A stretch of 64,000 nucleotides of DNA from Siderastrea siderea (Eukaryota > Cnidaria > Anthozoa > Scleractinia > Rhizangiidae): assembly GCA_964030785.1 (NCBI GenBank), contig OZ034968.1, forward strand, positions 47,420,730 to 47,484,729, written 5' to 3'. The notes under the pieces are model-generated. The model made no database searches, had not been told where the DNA came from, and saw only the letters and a program-made list of their open reading frames with translations. The position numbers and the translations under genes were made by a program. This document shows, in pieces, positions 22,913 through 32,137 of the stretch; position 1 is the stretch's first letter; each line of letters begins with the position of its first letter.

Positions 22913-23619
22913 GGTTCTTCATACACATTTTCATATTTGCCAGTTTTTGGATTTTTCACCAAACGCATGACAGTACCTTTTTTCGGATGAATCCAAAATT
23001 TCTTGCTTGTGACACCAGTTGGTCCAGTGAAAGCATTTTTCGCAATATCACCTTTCCAATACCGATCAAATACAGGTTTTGTGGAAGGTAGCATTTTTTT
23101 TGTCAAAGTTTCAGCAAATTTCACTACTTCCAACGGTTTATCCAAAACACCAGTCCCTTTTTGTTGTTTCAAACCCAACCCTAACTTTTGTTTAGCATTG
23201 ATTGCATTTCTTGCAGCCGCATGACCCCACTGCCTTTGTTTGTACGGAACTACGTCAAGAGCCCTCACCATTTTTTTATCCGCTTTGTGTTTGCATTTTT
23301 TGAGATTTTCACCGTATTTTTTTTCATGGTTGGAACAAACATCATAATCAACATCATGTTGCATAACAATCGCATCTGTTGCACCTGTTGGTGGTTGATA
23401 TATTTCCAGAATTTCACCCGTTTCTGGATCGTATTTCACCTGCTTTTCAAGAGGATTGTATGGCCCTGTGTAATTATGCCCCGGTAATGTCCAACCCTTT
23501 TTTGGTTTCGGGAATTTTCCAATTGCTGCATGTATATCAATACCACTGCCCTCCGCATGGGAGGGCTCACCTAGTTTCCCGTCATTAAACGTGTTTTCGT
23601 TATTCCACAACTAGCACAT
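22909..23619 (-). pseudogene. Phospholipase A2-like domain protein
   Basis: The N-terminal half carries a calcium-loop-like GHNYTGPYNPL and the catalytic-type QHDVDYDVC, the pairing seen in secreted and parvovirus-type PLA2 domains; in virions such domains are thought to help cross membranes. The basic C-terminal half has no recognised domain. The only in-frame ATG at the 5' end (23617-23619) is followed two codons later by TAG (23611-23613), so this copy is either broken at codon 3 or uses a non-ATG start. The remainder (about 233 residues) is open. Confidence 0.75.
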
Positions 23620-23729
23620 TTTGCCTTTAAGAGTTTTCGATTGTTTTTTGTGATTACAACCTTTTCACTTCCCTGCACATTGGGCGTGTGCCGCTTTTCT
23701 TTCACACAGTACACTTCCATTGTATATTC

Positions 23730-24188
23730 TTATGAAAAATAATTTTTCACTACTTCCTCGTTTTGAAGTAAATCGTTGGAGAACTTTTTCAAAATATCGG
23801 CAAAACTTGTTCCTTTGTTTCTTTCATTTAAAAAGAGAAGGCAGTAATAACCACATCTCACACTTTTTCCCCATTGAATTTGATTATCATTTCTGAAAAA
23901 ATATTTCATCCCATGCATTGACATCTCTTGTTCCCATTCTAAAGGTGGTGGAAAGCCAAATGAATCGAAATACTCGTAAGTACCTTTTCCTTTTGGCCAA
24001 CAACATACCCAGTGAGTTCCCAAACTTCCAAAATCATCCAAGTTGATAATACATGGAGAATGGAATAAGGGTTTTGTTTCGTTTCTGCTGAAAATACCTT
24101 TGATGGGGATTCGTAAAAAGTTGCACCATTTTCTCAAGTCAATGTTGGATAGAGGTTTATCTTCAAATTTCAGTTTTTTTTTAAATAA
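23730..24188 (-). CDS. Adenain-type cysteine protease
   Basis: Processes capsid and core proteins in adenoviruses and Polintons (family knowledge). The catalytic His lies in LGTHWVCCW, an acidic partner in EYFDSFG, and the Cys in SVRCGYYCLLFL, in the usual His-Asp/Glu-Cys order. The frame is open from just after an in-frame TGA at 24189-24191 but has no ATG before the conserved region. The natural start is probably lost, perhaps through slippage in the nine-base A run (24174-24182) that also lies at the end of the upstream gene, or a non-ATG start is used. The overlap with the upstream gene suggests a co-transcribed pair. Confidence 0.75.
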   Translation of the reverse strand, partial: LFKKKLKFEDKPLSNIDLRKWCNFLRIPIKGIFSRNETKPLFHSPCIINLDDFGSLGTHWVCCWPKGKGTYEYFDSFGFPPPLEWEQEMSMHGMKYFFRNDNQIQWGKSVRCGYYCLLFLNERNKGTSFADILKKFSNDLLQNEEVVKNYFS

Positions 24189-24865
24189 TCATCCCAAGTT
24201 CCGAAAAAAGGTGGAGGTTGAATTTGAATTCCTTTACCTTTAGGAGGTGGTATAGGTGGTGATCGTCTTGTTCGTGGTGGTGGTTGGGTTTGCATACCTT
24301 TTCTGATTATTTTTCGTACTAAATCAAGAGCCAAAGGTACACCGATAGACGCCAACATACCAAGGAAGCCACCATACTGTGCGCCGCCTCCTTTTACTAA
24401 ACCTTTTCCAACAAGATATTGTTCTGCCACCTTTTTCTGAGTAGGATTCATTCGCTGGACAAGTTTATAAAGCTCAATTTCCTTCGGCCCAAAGCCCTTT
24501 CCGAATATCTTTTTCAGCACCTTTTCAGCGCCAAAACTCAAACCTGCACTTGCTAATGCCCCAAGGGCTGGCTTTATCAAAGGTTTTGCCAAACCAAGCA
24601 TAGCAGAAAATAAACTTCCACCACGCTGCGCAGTATTTGGAATCTGCAGGGTCTGGCTTAATTTTATTTCCATTCCTTTACCTGCCGCTGAGGTTTTCTT
24701 CAGTCGCGAGATTTGAGTAGCAGTGAGAAGAAGTTCGTCACCACGTCCAATCTGGTTTGGTTTAACTCTCAGAGTAACAGCTGTCTTCGAAACATAAGCT
24801 TTTTGAAGTTTCTTTTTCTGACCATCGGTCAGTGCGATTTTATATGGGTGATAAGTTGTGCTCAT
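24170..24865 (-). CDS. Membrane-active/core minor virion protein candidate
   Basis: An intact 231-residue frame with ATG 24863-24865 preceded closely by TATATATA (TATA at about -10 to -20). The N-terminal 60 residues are basic. The centre has two Gly/Ala/Leu-rich hydrophobic amphipathic stretches (GGSLFSAMLGLAKPLI and GGFLGMLASIGVPLAL), and the tail is Pro/Arg-rich. In Polintons and adintoviruses a protein of this type sits between capsid and protease genes and is compared with adenovirus pVI/pX. The membrane-lytic or DNA-condensing role is inference from composition and position. Confidence 0.6.
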   Translation of the reverse strand: MSTTYHPYKIALTDGQKKKLQKAYVSKTAVTLRVKPNQIGRGDELLLTATQISRLKKTSAAGKGMEIKLSQTLQIPNTAQRGGSLFSAMLGLAKPLIKPALGALASAGLSFGAEKVLKKIFGKGFGPKEIELYKLVQRMNPTQKKVAEQYLVGKGLVKGGGAQYGGFLGMLASIGVPLALDLVRKIIRKGMQTQPPPRTRRSPPIPPPKGKGIQIQPPPFFGTWDDYLKKN

Positions 24866-24897
24866 TGTGTGTATATATTATATTCAGATTTTTTTTT

Positions 24898-26163
24898 CTA
24901 AACAACAACAAGCTCATTACCAATTTGCTTCGACACAAATTCTTCTTCATTCAAAATCGCGGCGAAGATTATATAAACTTGAGCGTTAGCGGCTTCGTTA
25001 AGTCTGTAATGGGATTCGAGCTTTTTGGGATCGTCTCTCAAACCTTCTTTGGAATTTCGCAGATCGAAGTAGATAACACGGTATAACTTCTCAAAGTAGG
25101 AAAGCGGCAGCTGAACGCCGGTGTTATAGTCATTCTTTCTGTATCTGAAATTGATCAAATCATTCAAAATTCTTCTTTTAAAGTCATATTCATATTCAAT
25201 CTCAGGATAAAATTCTGTGCCGTACTGAAGACGGCAAGTGTCCAATCTTGCTGTGTTATCACCATCGATATCAAATGTGTCAAAAATGTAAGGGTTTTGT
25301 GTATAAGAATTTTGTTTCCGAGTTTGTTGAATGAATACAAAAACATGCTTGGGGTTTTTTACACCAGGTGTAATCAACCACCTACCATTCGCATCCCTTC
25401 GGTCGCTGCTCTGTGTCAAATTTTCTTGCAGGTATTTCCATTGGGTTGGTTTCAAGAAATTTTCATTGACCAGGGTTTGTCCTTTGCCAGTGAAATGTAA
25501 TTGTGGCACCCACAACTCAAATTTGCGGACAACAATCCTTCGAGCTGTTCCATCGTTTTGCCAAATCATTTCTTCATCGTTTTGCAGATTAATTTCAAAC
25601 TCAAAATGTAACGGTGGCAGCAGCCTGTCGGAAAGACTTTCGAAGAAGGAGTATCTGTTCAAAGGGATAATGGAATGAACTGTTTTGCCTTGGTCTGATA
25701 GAATCGCCCTTTCCCGCATTCCAAGGTTCTTCGCAGTGGCTTCTGCAACCACAGTGTCATCATCATTGTCAAGATACCAAAAGTGGTTTTTTGCCACACT
25801 TCTCGAAAAATCATCCGAAAAGTCAAGCAGGTTTTTGATGAAAACAACCTTGTGAATATTATCCGCCTCGTATAATTTTTTTCCGGATGATTTGACGATC
25901 AAACTTTTTATCAATGAAAAAGAACCGTTGATCGGAGCCGATCGAGTGTCTTCAGCAATATCAGCTCCATTTGCTGTAGCTTCCAAGTCGAAATCGACGC
26001 AGAAATAAGCGTTGTACCAGTCATAAAAATTGTCCCGGTCTTTCAAGGCAAATTTGTATCCCAACTGTTTTTGAGTGTGGGTATTCCCAGGGAAGGTGAG
26101 TGCAGTGTCCAAATCAACTCGAATGTATGTTGTCTTCTCGAGGTATGGTGGAGTTCTGAACAT
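24898..26163 (-). CDS. Major capsid protein (double jelly roll)
   Basis: An intact 421-residue frame with ATG 26161-26163. It forms the hexon-like capsomer in this group (family knowledge). Supporting features are the length, the beta-rich composition, the segment NDYNTGVQLPLSYF followed by YRVIYFDLR in the C-terminal half, which I associate with Polinton capsid proteins, and its position between penton and the minor virion proteins. No break was seen, unlike the replication genes. ATTATATT-like AT-rich sequence precedes the start closely. Confidence 0.85.
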   Translation of the reverse strand: MFRTPPYLEKTTYIRVDLDTALTFPGNTHTQKQLGYKFALKDRDNFYDWYNAYFCVDFDLEATANGADIAEDTRSAPINGSFSLIKSLIVKSSGKKLYEADNIHKVVFIKNLLDFSDDFSRSVAKNHFWYLDNDDDTVVAEATAKNLGMRERAILSDQGKTVHSIIPLNRYSFFESLSDRLLPPLHFEFEINLQNDEEMIWQNDGTARRIVVRKFELWVPQLHFTGKGQTLVNENFLKPTQWKYLQENLTQSSDRRDANGRWLITPGVKNPKHVFVFIQQTRKQNSYTQNPYIFDTFDIDGDNTARLDTCRLQYGTEFYPEIEYEYDFKRRILNDLINFRYRKNDYNTGVQLPLSYFEKLYRVIYFDLRNSKEGLRDDPKKLESHYRLNEAANAQVYIIFAAILNEEEFVSKQIGNELVVV

Positions 26164-26201
26164 TTTGACAAGAGTTATATTAAAAGAGAAACATTTTTTG
26201 A

Positions 26202-26577
26202 TTAAATTTCGTGTGCCAAAATTTGATTTAATTTCACAAGGGCGTCTGATTTTTTCGGTACTTTTTTTTGTAAAATATTTGCAAGTTTCTTTTTTGCATC
26301 CTGTGACAACGGCTTTTGCTTTTTTCGCTCTTGCAGTATTTTTCGTATTTCTTCCGCACCTTTTTCCACAGCAAGTTCACCCACTTTCTGTCCCGCTTTT
26401 TCAGCGATTGTTTTTGAAGCTTTTTCGGCGGTTTCTTTGCCACGTCCTTTATATTTTTTTTGAATATTTTACCGATGGTCATGAAGGTGTCACGGATAAT
26501 ACCGATCCTTTGTGTTTATATCGATAACGTCTGGTGTTTTCGTCAAAGAATCTTGCCCACTCGCTCGGATGATTCAT
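26202..26577 (-). pseudogene. Small basic Lys/Ala-rich protein, two frameshifts
   Basis: The start ATG 26575-26577 lies just after TATAAATATA. A first frame encodes a short N-terminus with WARFFDENTRR, then stops. Coding potential continues in two other frames and ends at 26202 with a Lys/Glu/Ala helix-rich tail. The second shift lies in an A homopolymer near 26455. The family is unknown; position between capsid and penton genes suggests a minor virion protein. Confidence 0.5.
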
Positions 26578-26605
26578 GATTGTATATTTATACCCAACAA
26601 AATCC

Positions 26606-27370
26606 TTACTCTTCTTCAATCATTAAACTAATTGCAATATCTGTCCCGTTGAGATCCAGAATGTTATTTCTTCCATCTGTCACCCGAACCCTTATTGCAT
26701 CAATAGAACTTCTAGTAACAGGTTGCCACTCAAGTCGACGCGGCTCTTTTCGAAATGGATAGCTAACCCGAAGATCTGCTGTTGAGAAACTGTATAACAC
26801 ATCGCTTGAAACATCGTTTTTTGGGCGTGCGATAAGATCGCAGTGAAAATATACCCAATCAACACCTCTTGTGATATTTGGAACTTTTCTTCCAACAACA
26901 TCTCCACTCAAAGTACTTTTGCCATAACCAAGAAATTCACCAAAATTTCCTTGAGAAAAGTCAAACTCATAATCATTATGTATCAAAGTCACAACCCTAT
27001 AAATTGTCATATCGAAATATATTGTGAAAATGTAATTACTGTCTTTGTTTGTCGGGTCTACTTTACCGGTGTGTTGCTGAATAAATGTGTTGATTCTTTT
27101 GTAATCATACATTCCATTCGGGAAAGTTAAGGTCTTCCACGCTTGTTCTGTTTTTTTCTTCCAGCAAATTTTGTTATTATCATAATGAGAATCGATGTTA
27201 TTCCATAAGTAACTCATTGTGATAAGTCTGTTTAGCGCAGCTTTATAGTTTTTTTTTGAATCCAATTCGATTGGAGGATTAAACTTCACTGTAAAATCGT
27301 GTGAAACATTCCGTTCTCCACCTCTTTCTTGTTTTGCAAGGCTCGAGTCAAGCAGTATATTGAAGCTCAT
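26606..27370 (-). CDS. Minor capsid protein (penton, single jelly roll)
   Basis: An intact 254-residue frame whose ATG overlaps the stop of the upstream gene (TAATG). Beta-rich, with SHDFTVKFNPPIEL near the N-terminus and DLNGTDIAISLMIEEE at the end, features I associate with Polinton pentons. It would occupy capsid vertices. The tight coupling to the acidic gene upstream indicates a shared transcript. Confidence 0.8.
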   Translation of the reverse strand: MSFNILLDSSLAKQERGGERNVSHDFTVKFNPPIELDSKKNYKAALNRLITMSYLWNNIDSHYDNNKICWKKKTEQAWKTLTFPNGMYDYKRINTFIQQHTGKVDPTNKDSNYIFTIYFDMTIYRVVTLIHNDYEFDFSQGNFGEFLGYGKSTLSGDVVGRKVPNITRGVDWVYFHCDLIARPKNDVSSDVLYSFSTADLRVSYPFRKEPRRLEWQPVTRSSIDAIRVRVTDGRNNILDLNGTDIAISLMIEEE

Positions 27371-28360
27371 TATTGTTCTATATAATCAGAAATAATTTTT
27401 TTCTTTTTCTTTTTATTGATTATGCCGAGTTCAACTAGTGAATCAAGCAGAAACAATACCTGATTTTTTAGTTTTATTGAGCTATTTCCTGCTTCTATCG
27501 ATCCTATGCTGAAATGAAGTTGGTCGATCAATTTTTCAGCTTCATCAGCGATTCCGCTTCCTTCGGTTTCCCAATCCTGTTTTGAAAAGTCATCTTCATC
27601 GTCAGAAAGTTCAAAAGCAGGTCTGCGGCTCATGACAGCTTTTTCCAAAGCAGTTGGAGTAGTTTCTCTTTTTTCTTGTGGGGAAGTGGACTTCAGTCTA
27701 TACTTCCCCGCCTGTAACTGTTGCTCAAAAACTGTTTTTGTTACCCGTCTTTTCGCAAAAATTCCATCTCTTACTTTTTTGAGGTCCTCAATTGAATAAC
27801 CATATAATGGAGAATTTTTACTTTTACTTTGTAATTGGGATCATTTCCAAATTTCGTAATCAGTTGATTGACTGTTTGTAATAGGGTTGATTCATGCGGA
27901 TATTCTTTTTTAACCGGTTCCGGTTCCCCCCACTCTTTACGTGTAGATTTTTTTTCTTCCATCAGCGTTTGGGGTGGTGGTGGAAAATCATCATCATCAT
28001 CATCAACAACTTCTTGATATGAGGGTGGTGGTGGTGATGATGGTGGTGGTGGTGATGGTGCTGGTGTTGGTGCATCCGGTCTGAATTCATCACCAAAAGG
28101 GTAAGTTTCGTCAAATTCATCCATTGTGTAATCAGGAACTTCCTGCTCCTCCTCTTCTTCTTCTTCTTCGTCTTCTTCCACAGTGGTGCTCTTTTCATCA
28201 AGCCTTTTTGTGATTGGTTTAAAAAACTCTTCTCTTCTCCTGAAAGCTGACCAAACTCTTTGTTTATTTTATCCATTTTTAATTTTTGGTGAATTTCTTC
28301 TGTTTGTTTATCCAGTTTCAATTTTTCTTCAGCTAATTGTTGCCATTTTTTTACTGACAT
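27370..28360 (-). pseudogene. Acidic, proline-rich virion-associated protein candidate, two frameshifts
   Basis: ATG 28358-28360 begins a Lys/Glu/Gln coiled coil. Coding then shifts frame near 28195 into a long Glu/Asp run and a Pro/Ser-rich linker with PPPPSY, and shifts again near 27810 into a C-terminal domain containing FELSDDEDDF and a helical GIINKKKKKKII end. About 330 codons in total. No named family is recognised. The acidic and proline-rich layout recalls structural or scaffolding proteins. It is read away from the packaging ATPase, with only 34 bp between the two starts. Confidence 0.5.
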
Positions 28361-28394
28361 ATTTCCAGTGTGAATATATAGAAACGAAAAAAAT
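28361..28394. promoter_or_regulatory. Compact divergent promoter between acidic protein and ATPase
   Basis: The 34-bp spacer contains TATATA-type sequence at 28374-28379, usable in either direction, and nothing else. Confidence 0.45.
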
Positions 28395-29052
28395 ATGAAG
28401 TTCACATATTTATCATTTCCCTCAGTTTCTTCCAAGAGTGCATACAAACAAGGTCATCCTTGTTTGTCAGATGATTTTTTCCGGATGCTAATTTGTGGAC
28501 CAAGTAATTCTGGTAAAACAAACTTATATGATTTATAACTTATTGATGTTTGATAAAATATACCTCTTCTCAAAAAACCTGCACCAGCACCAATACCAGG
28601 GTTTTTTGAAGGACTTTGCTGAAAGAATCAACCCCAAGGTCGGTTATGAGGTTATTGAGGCTTATGATGATGAAATCATTCCACTCGAAGAGCTTCCGGT
28701 GGTGAACAACCAAAAATTTGTTGTTTTTGATGATCTTCTTTGTGAAAAAAACCAAAACAGCATCATAAATTATTTCATCAATGGGCGGCACAAAAACTGC
28801 TGCGTTATTTACCTCTCTCAAACCTTTTACAAGGTGCCAAAAGACATCCGTGTCAACTGCAGCCATCTTTGTATTTTCAGATTAGATCCAAAAGAAAACA
28901 AACGAATTGCAAACGAAATAGGTGTTGATCATAACACTTTAGATCGCGCCACCGATGAAAAATATTCTTTCCTTTACTATGACAAACCCAAAAAATCAAT
29001 TACAAAAAATTTTGATGAAGATATATCATGGGGTATATTAACAGTCAAATAG
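28395..29052 (+). pseudogene. FtsK/HerA-type (A32-like) genome packaging ATPase, one frameshift
   Basis: Packages DNA into the capsid (family knowledge). ATG 28395-28397 starts a short lead to the Walker A motif GPSNSGKT at about 28500. The frame is then lost near 28520-28530 and resumes in another frame through Walker B (KFVVFDDLL) and a sensor-like IYLSQTFY segment to TAA 29050-29052. The total is about 219 codons, near the usual size of 200-250. The 3' end overlaps the next gene's start by 25 bp. Confidence 0.85.
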
Positions 29053-30779
29053 GTGGAACTAACCAAACAACGAGTGAAAATGTGAAAGAGGGTCCTCCTG
29101 GTCCAGGGGGTCCTCCCGGTCCTGAAGGTCCTCCTGGGCCGAAGGGTGACAAAGGTCCAGCAGGACCACAAGGTCCTTATGGGCCGAGGGGTGAAAAAGG
29201 TGCCACAGGATCACAAGGTCAGAAGGGGGCACAAGGATTACAGGGTTTAAAAGGCGACAAAGGTGATAAAGGTGATAAAGGTGATCCTGGATCTCAGGGT
29301 AGTGTCAGCGGTTCTGCTGATATTGACATGCAAAATAAGTACGATATTTTGCGATTAAAAAGCAACCCTTATCCTGTCCACGGTGATCTGACAAAGGTAA
29401 TAAACTATCAGGACACGAGAAATCTCTTTCTTTCAAAAAAGGAAGGCGCAAAAATGGAAGCAAGCATTGATATGAACAATAATACAATCTACAACGTAAA
29501 AGACCCAGTACAGGCAGATCAAGCCACAAACAAAAAGTATGTCGATAATCAGCTTGTGAAAAAACTGGATAAGAATGTTGATATTGATATGAAAAATAAT
29601 TCGATTGTAAATCTCAAATTTCCATCAAACCAAAAAGACGCCACAAGTGTAGAATTTGTTAATAAAAAAATTACTGAAACACAAAAAGAATATCTTAAAA
29701 ATGATGGCACAAAAAGCATGACTGGAGACTTAAATTTAAATAATAATAAAATTGTTAACTTACAAACCGATAACAAAGATTCAAAATCCGCAGTTAATGT
29801 TGCTTTTATGCAAAATGAAATAACATCTATGAGAGATCTTGTCACTCAAAAAATTCATGAATCTCAGATCATTAAGTCGGGACGAAAAAGGGACGCCTTC
29901 AGATACTTGATGGAAGACACTGATGAATCTTCGAGTGAAAACAATATAGAGGTTTTGGGTATGAACGATTTTCCCAATTCTCCACGTCAAATTAATAAAA
30001 AAGGTTACCAACTTAAACTCTTGTTTGAAAAAGGCTCGCCCAACCAGTACCGGTCACGCCTCGGTTTTAACCTTTATAAACTTCCGGTTGGTTACTATAC
30101 TATGGTTGTAGAATGGTTTCCGCCGGAAATGAATGAGATAAGTGTGACAGTGCAAGCTACGACGATTTCAATTTCTAATTATGTAACAAAAACATTCGAA
30201 AAGTACACCAAAACAGTCATCAATTTTCACAGATGGGGTAGCTCACCCCCACAACACATATATCTCGACCTGCACGGTACAGTTAGTAATCCATCATTTT
30301 TAACAATTGGTCATCTAATTGTTTATGGTGTGAAAGAAATAATTTCAAACGTTGATCCAAGTGTCTATGACACCGCTTTTGTTATTGAAAATGGAAAAAT
30401 GGTAATGGAAACAGATTTGTCTTGAAACGGACACCATTTGAGTGGTTCCGTTCATTATATACATGGTCGTTTAAATACCAAAAATGGGTGCAAATTTGTA
30501 TTAAATGGTTGGGATAAATTAATCATTCCAAATTATAGCCACATATTAACTATAAAAGCGCTCTATTTCAACCTCAAAAGACAATATACGCCTATTTCTT
30601 TAAAAATAAAACACAGTTCTCATTTAACTCAATCAATCACCTACGATTCAACCGAAACAACTCAATTACAGACAATAAGTATTAATTTAGTACTGGCGTT
30701 TGGTCTTATGGCTGTAGAATTGGCTTCAGGTGTATCAAATGAGGAAATATTACTATTGATTGAATATAGAGTGCCATAA
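29028..30779 (+). pseudogene. Collagen-like plus phage tail-fibre-like protein, one in-frame TGA
   Basis: Residues 25-90 are Gly-X-Y triplets ([16 protein letters not shown] and similar). They are followed by three copies of a motif like [12 protein letters not shown] and its variants, each ending in a KYVD/EFVN/AFMQ element, as in bacteriophage tail-fibre repeats, then a beta-rich C-terminal domain. The frame continues past TGA 30423-30425 without shift to TAA 30777-30779, so the tail has a second beta-rich piece. A trimeric fibre or receptor-binding role is inferred from architecture. Starts inside the ATPase gene. Confidence 0.65.
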
Positions 30780-30805
30780 CATTTTTACATTTATTATATA
30801 GCACA

Positions 30806-31191
30806 ATGCGGGACATTTTCGAATTCAACCATATCGACCAAACACTTTCTAAAGAAAAAGTTAAAATTCTAAAAAATTTATATGCTTATTACCATAAGAA
30901 ACATGGCTATGAAAAGTTGCACCGAGGTTTTCGAAGAAAAAATTTTGTAATCTTTCAGCTGGCAAGTTAATTATTAATGCCGCAGTAGCCAGAGGAATTA
31001 CATTGAACCCTATTGTCATGGCAACTTTAACTGGTGTTGGTCTTACTTTGAAAGCAGTGGCAAGCCTTAAGAAATACGATAAGAAAACAGAAGCAAATTT
31101 TGTTCGTATCGAATACCAAAAAATACTTGATGAGATTCGCTTTTACCTCAGAGGCGAAGCTTTCGACGAAAAGTCTTTCTTGATAGATTGA
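30806..31191 (+). pseudogene. Small membrane protein candidate, one frameshift
   Basis: ATG 30806-30808 follows TATATA by a few bases. About 53 residues rich in Lys, His and Tyr, then a frame change near 30945 into a segment with one hydrophobic helix (NPIVMATLTGVGLTLKAVA) and a charged tail with RFYLRGEAFDEKSF. One transmembrane helix is likely. No named family. Confidence 0.45.
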
Positions 31192-31193
31192 AA

Positions 31194-31280
31194 ATGATAG
31201 ATAATTTCGTCACTGATCATTGTATGGAAATTCCGCTATCTATTTCTGAAAAGTATGATAAAAAATTTGCGCAGTTGTAG
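31194..31280 (+). CDS. Possible 28-residue peptide
   Basis: A short frame from ATG to TAG immediately after the membrane-protein gene. Only position supports it. Confidence 0.15.
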   Translation: MIDNFVTDHCMEIPLSISEKYDKKFAQL

Positions 31281-31544
31281 ATTTTCGAAACAATTATATA
31301 TGCTTTACAAAATGATTGCAATTTTACAAGCTATTTGCTATCACCTAGTTGAGCTTCTCACACCCCCCAAAATTTTGCAAATAAAATTTATAACTCGTGA
31401 ATGTGTTTCAAAAATAGTTACCAACTCGTGATGAAGATGGCTACCCAATTTCAGGACAAGATGTGGTTCCATAATAAGATTTTTTCCTCTTAAAATTGAA
31501 AATGAAACCTTTTTTCTTATAAAAAAAACGAAAAATGCGTTATA
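31281..31544. other. AT-rich noncoding spacer
   Basis: Nothing recognised between the small genes and the repeat cluster. Confidence 0.4.
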
Positions 31545-31627
31545 GTCACGCGTGACCTTATGTGACAAGAGGCTTGACATTGTGTGACGGCAAACGTGAC
31601 AGCAACGCGTGACATTGCGTGACAGGA
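31545..31627. promoter_or_regulatory. GTGAC repeat cluster (iteron-like)
   Basis: Starts with the palindrome GTCACGCGTGAC (31545-31556) and holds at least five further GTGAC units in 70 bp, mostly on one strand. Immediately downstream is ATAAAAAGGG at 31631-31640. This could be an activator-binding array or a replication-associated repeat. Confidence 0.55.
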
Positions 31628-31630
31628 CAC

Positions 31631-31640
31631 ATAAAAAGGG
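31631..31640 (+). promoter_or_regulatory. TATA-like box ahead of structured segment
   Basis: ATAAAAAGGG lies about 25 bp upstream of the 11-bp closing stem that begins at 31654, a normal TATA-to-start distance. Confidence 0.4.
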
Positions 31641-31653
31641 CAAAACCCTTGTC

Positions 31654-31860
31654 GGGGGGTGCTCGTGGCTGTTCTTGCCTAGCCTCGGCTAGGACTTTCA
31701 CCTCGCCGAAGTGAGGATTTCACCGCTGACAAGGCGGTTGTCATTCCACATTTTACCTCTGGGAGCGAGGTTTGAAATCCCGAGGGATTTCTGAGCACCC
31801 CCCTGTCACCAGTAGGGCCGAGGCGGGTTCACCCGAGGGTATTCTCCCACTGGAAGGAGT
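31654..31860 (+). ncRNA. Highly structured RNA candidate: five hairpins in a closed wheel
   Basis: GGGGGGTGCTC (31654-31664) is perfectly complementary to 31793-31803. Between them lie consecutive hairpins: CCTAGC-CTCG-GCTAGG (31678-31693), CCTC/GAGG (31701-31715), ACCGC/GCGGT (31722-31738), ACCTC/GAGGT (31755-31771) and AAATCC-CGAG-GGATTT (31775-31790). The first and last tetraloops, CTCG and CGAG, are complementary. A further stem with an inner CGGGT-TCA-CCCG follows at 31808-31855. There is no coding frame. It is GC-rich in an AT-rich setting and sits behind a TATA-like box. It resembles no RNA family I can name; a DNA cruciform role is the alternative. Confidence 0.5.
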
Positions 31861-32137
31861 TCCCCTATACCTCGTAATTCACCGCATGCAAGCCTCAAAC
31901 AGGGTTCAGATGGTGGCCAACCATCACCCCCTAAGGCTTTACCAATGAGTGAACTAATAAATATTGATCACTTTCAATATATATTAAACACATTTTTCTT
32001 CTATTTCTTATGGTACCCTTTTTCTGTCCTTCACCTAAATGACACAATAATTGAATATTTACGCATGCGCTTCACAAAATTTCACCTCGAGCAGAAAAGT
32101 ACGCGCTATTAAACAAATGTATCCTCAATGTATCACT

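Noticed and set aside
27962..28447. A minus-strand frame with long His and Lys runs
   Set aside because: The runs are the wrong-frame reading of the Pro/Asp-rich repeat coding of the acidic protein; only its first 60 codons are used.
31654..31803. Hammerhead or group I ribozyme
   Set aside because: No CTGATGA/GAAA core or group I P7-type pairing was seen.
31545..31860. A CRISPR-like array
   Set aside because: GTGAC units are only 5 bp with irregular spacing, and the context is eukaryotic.
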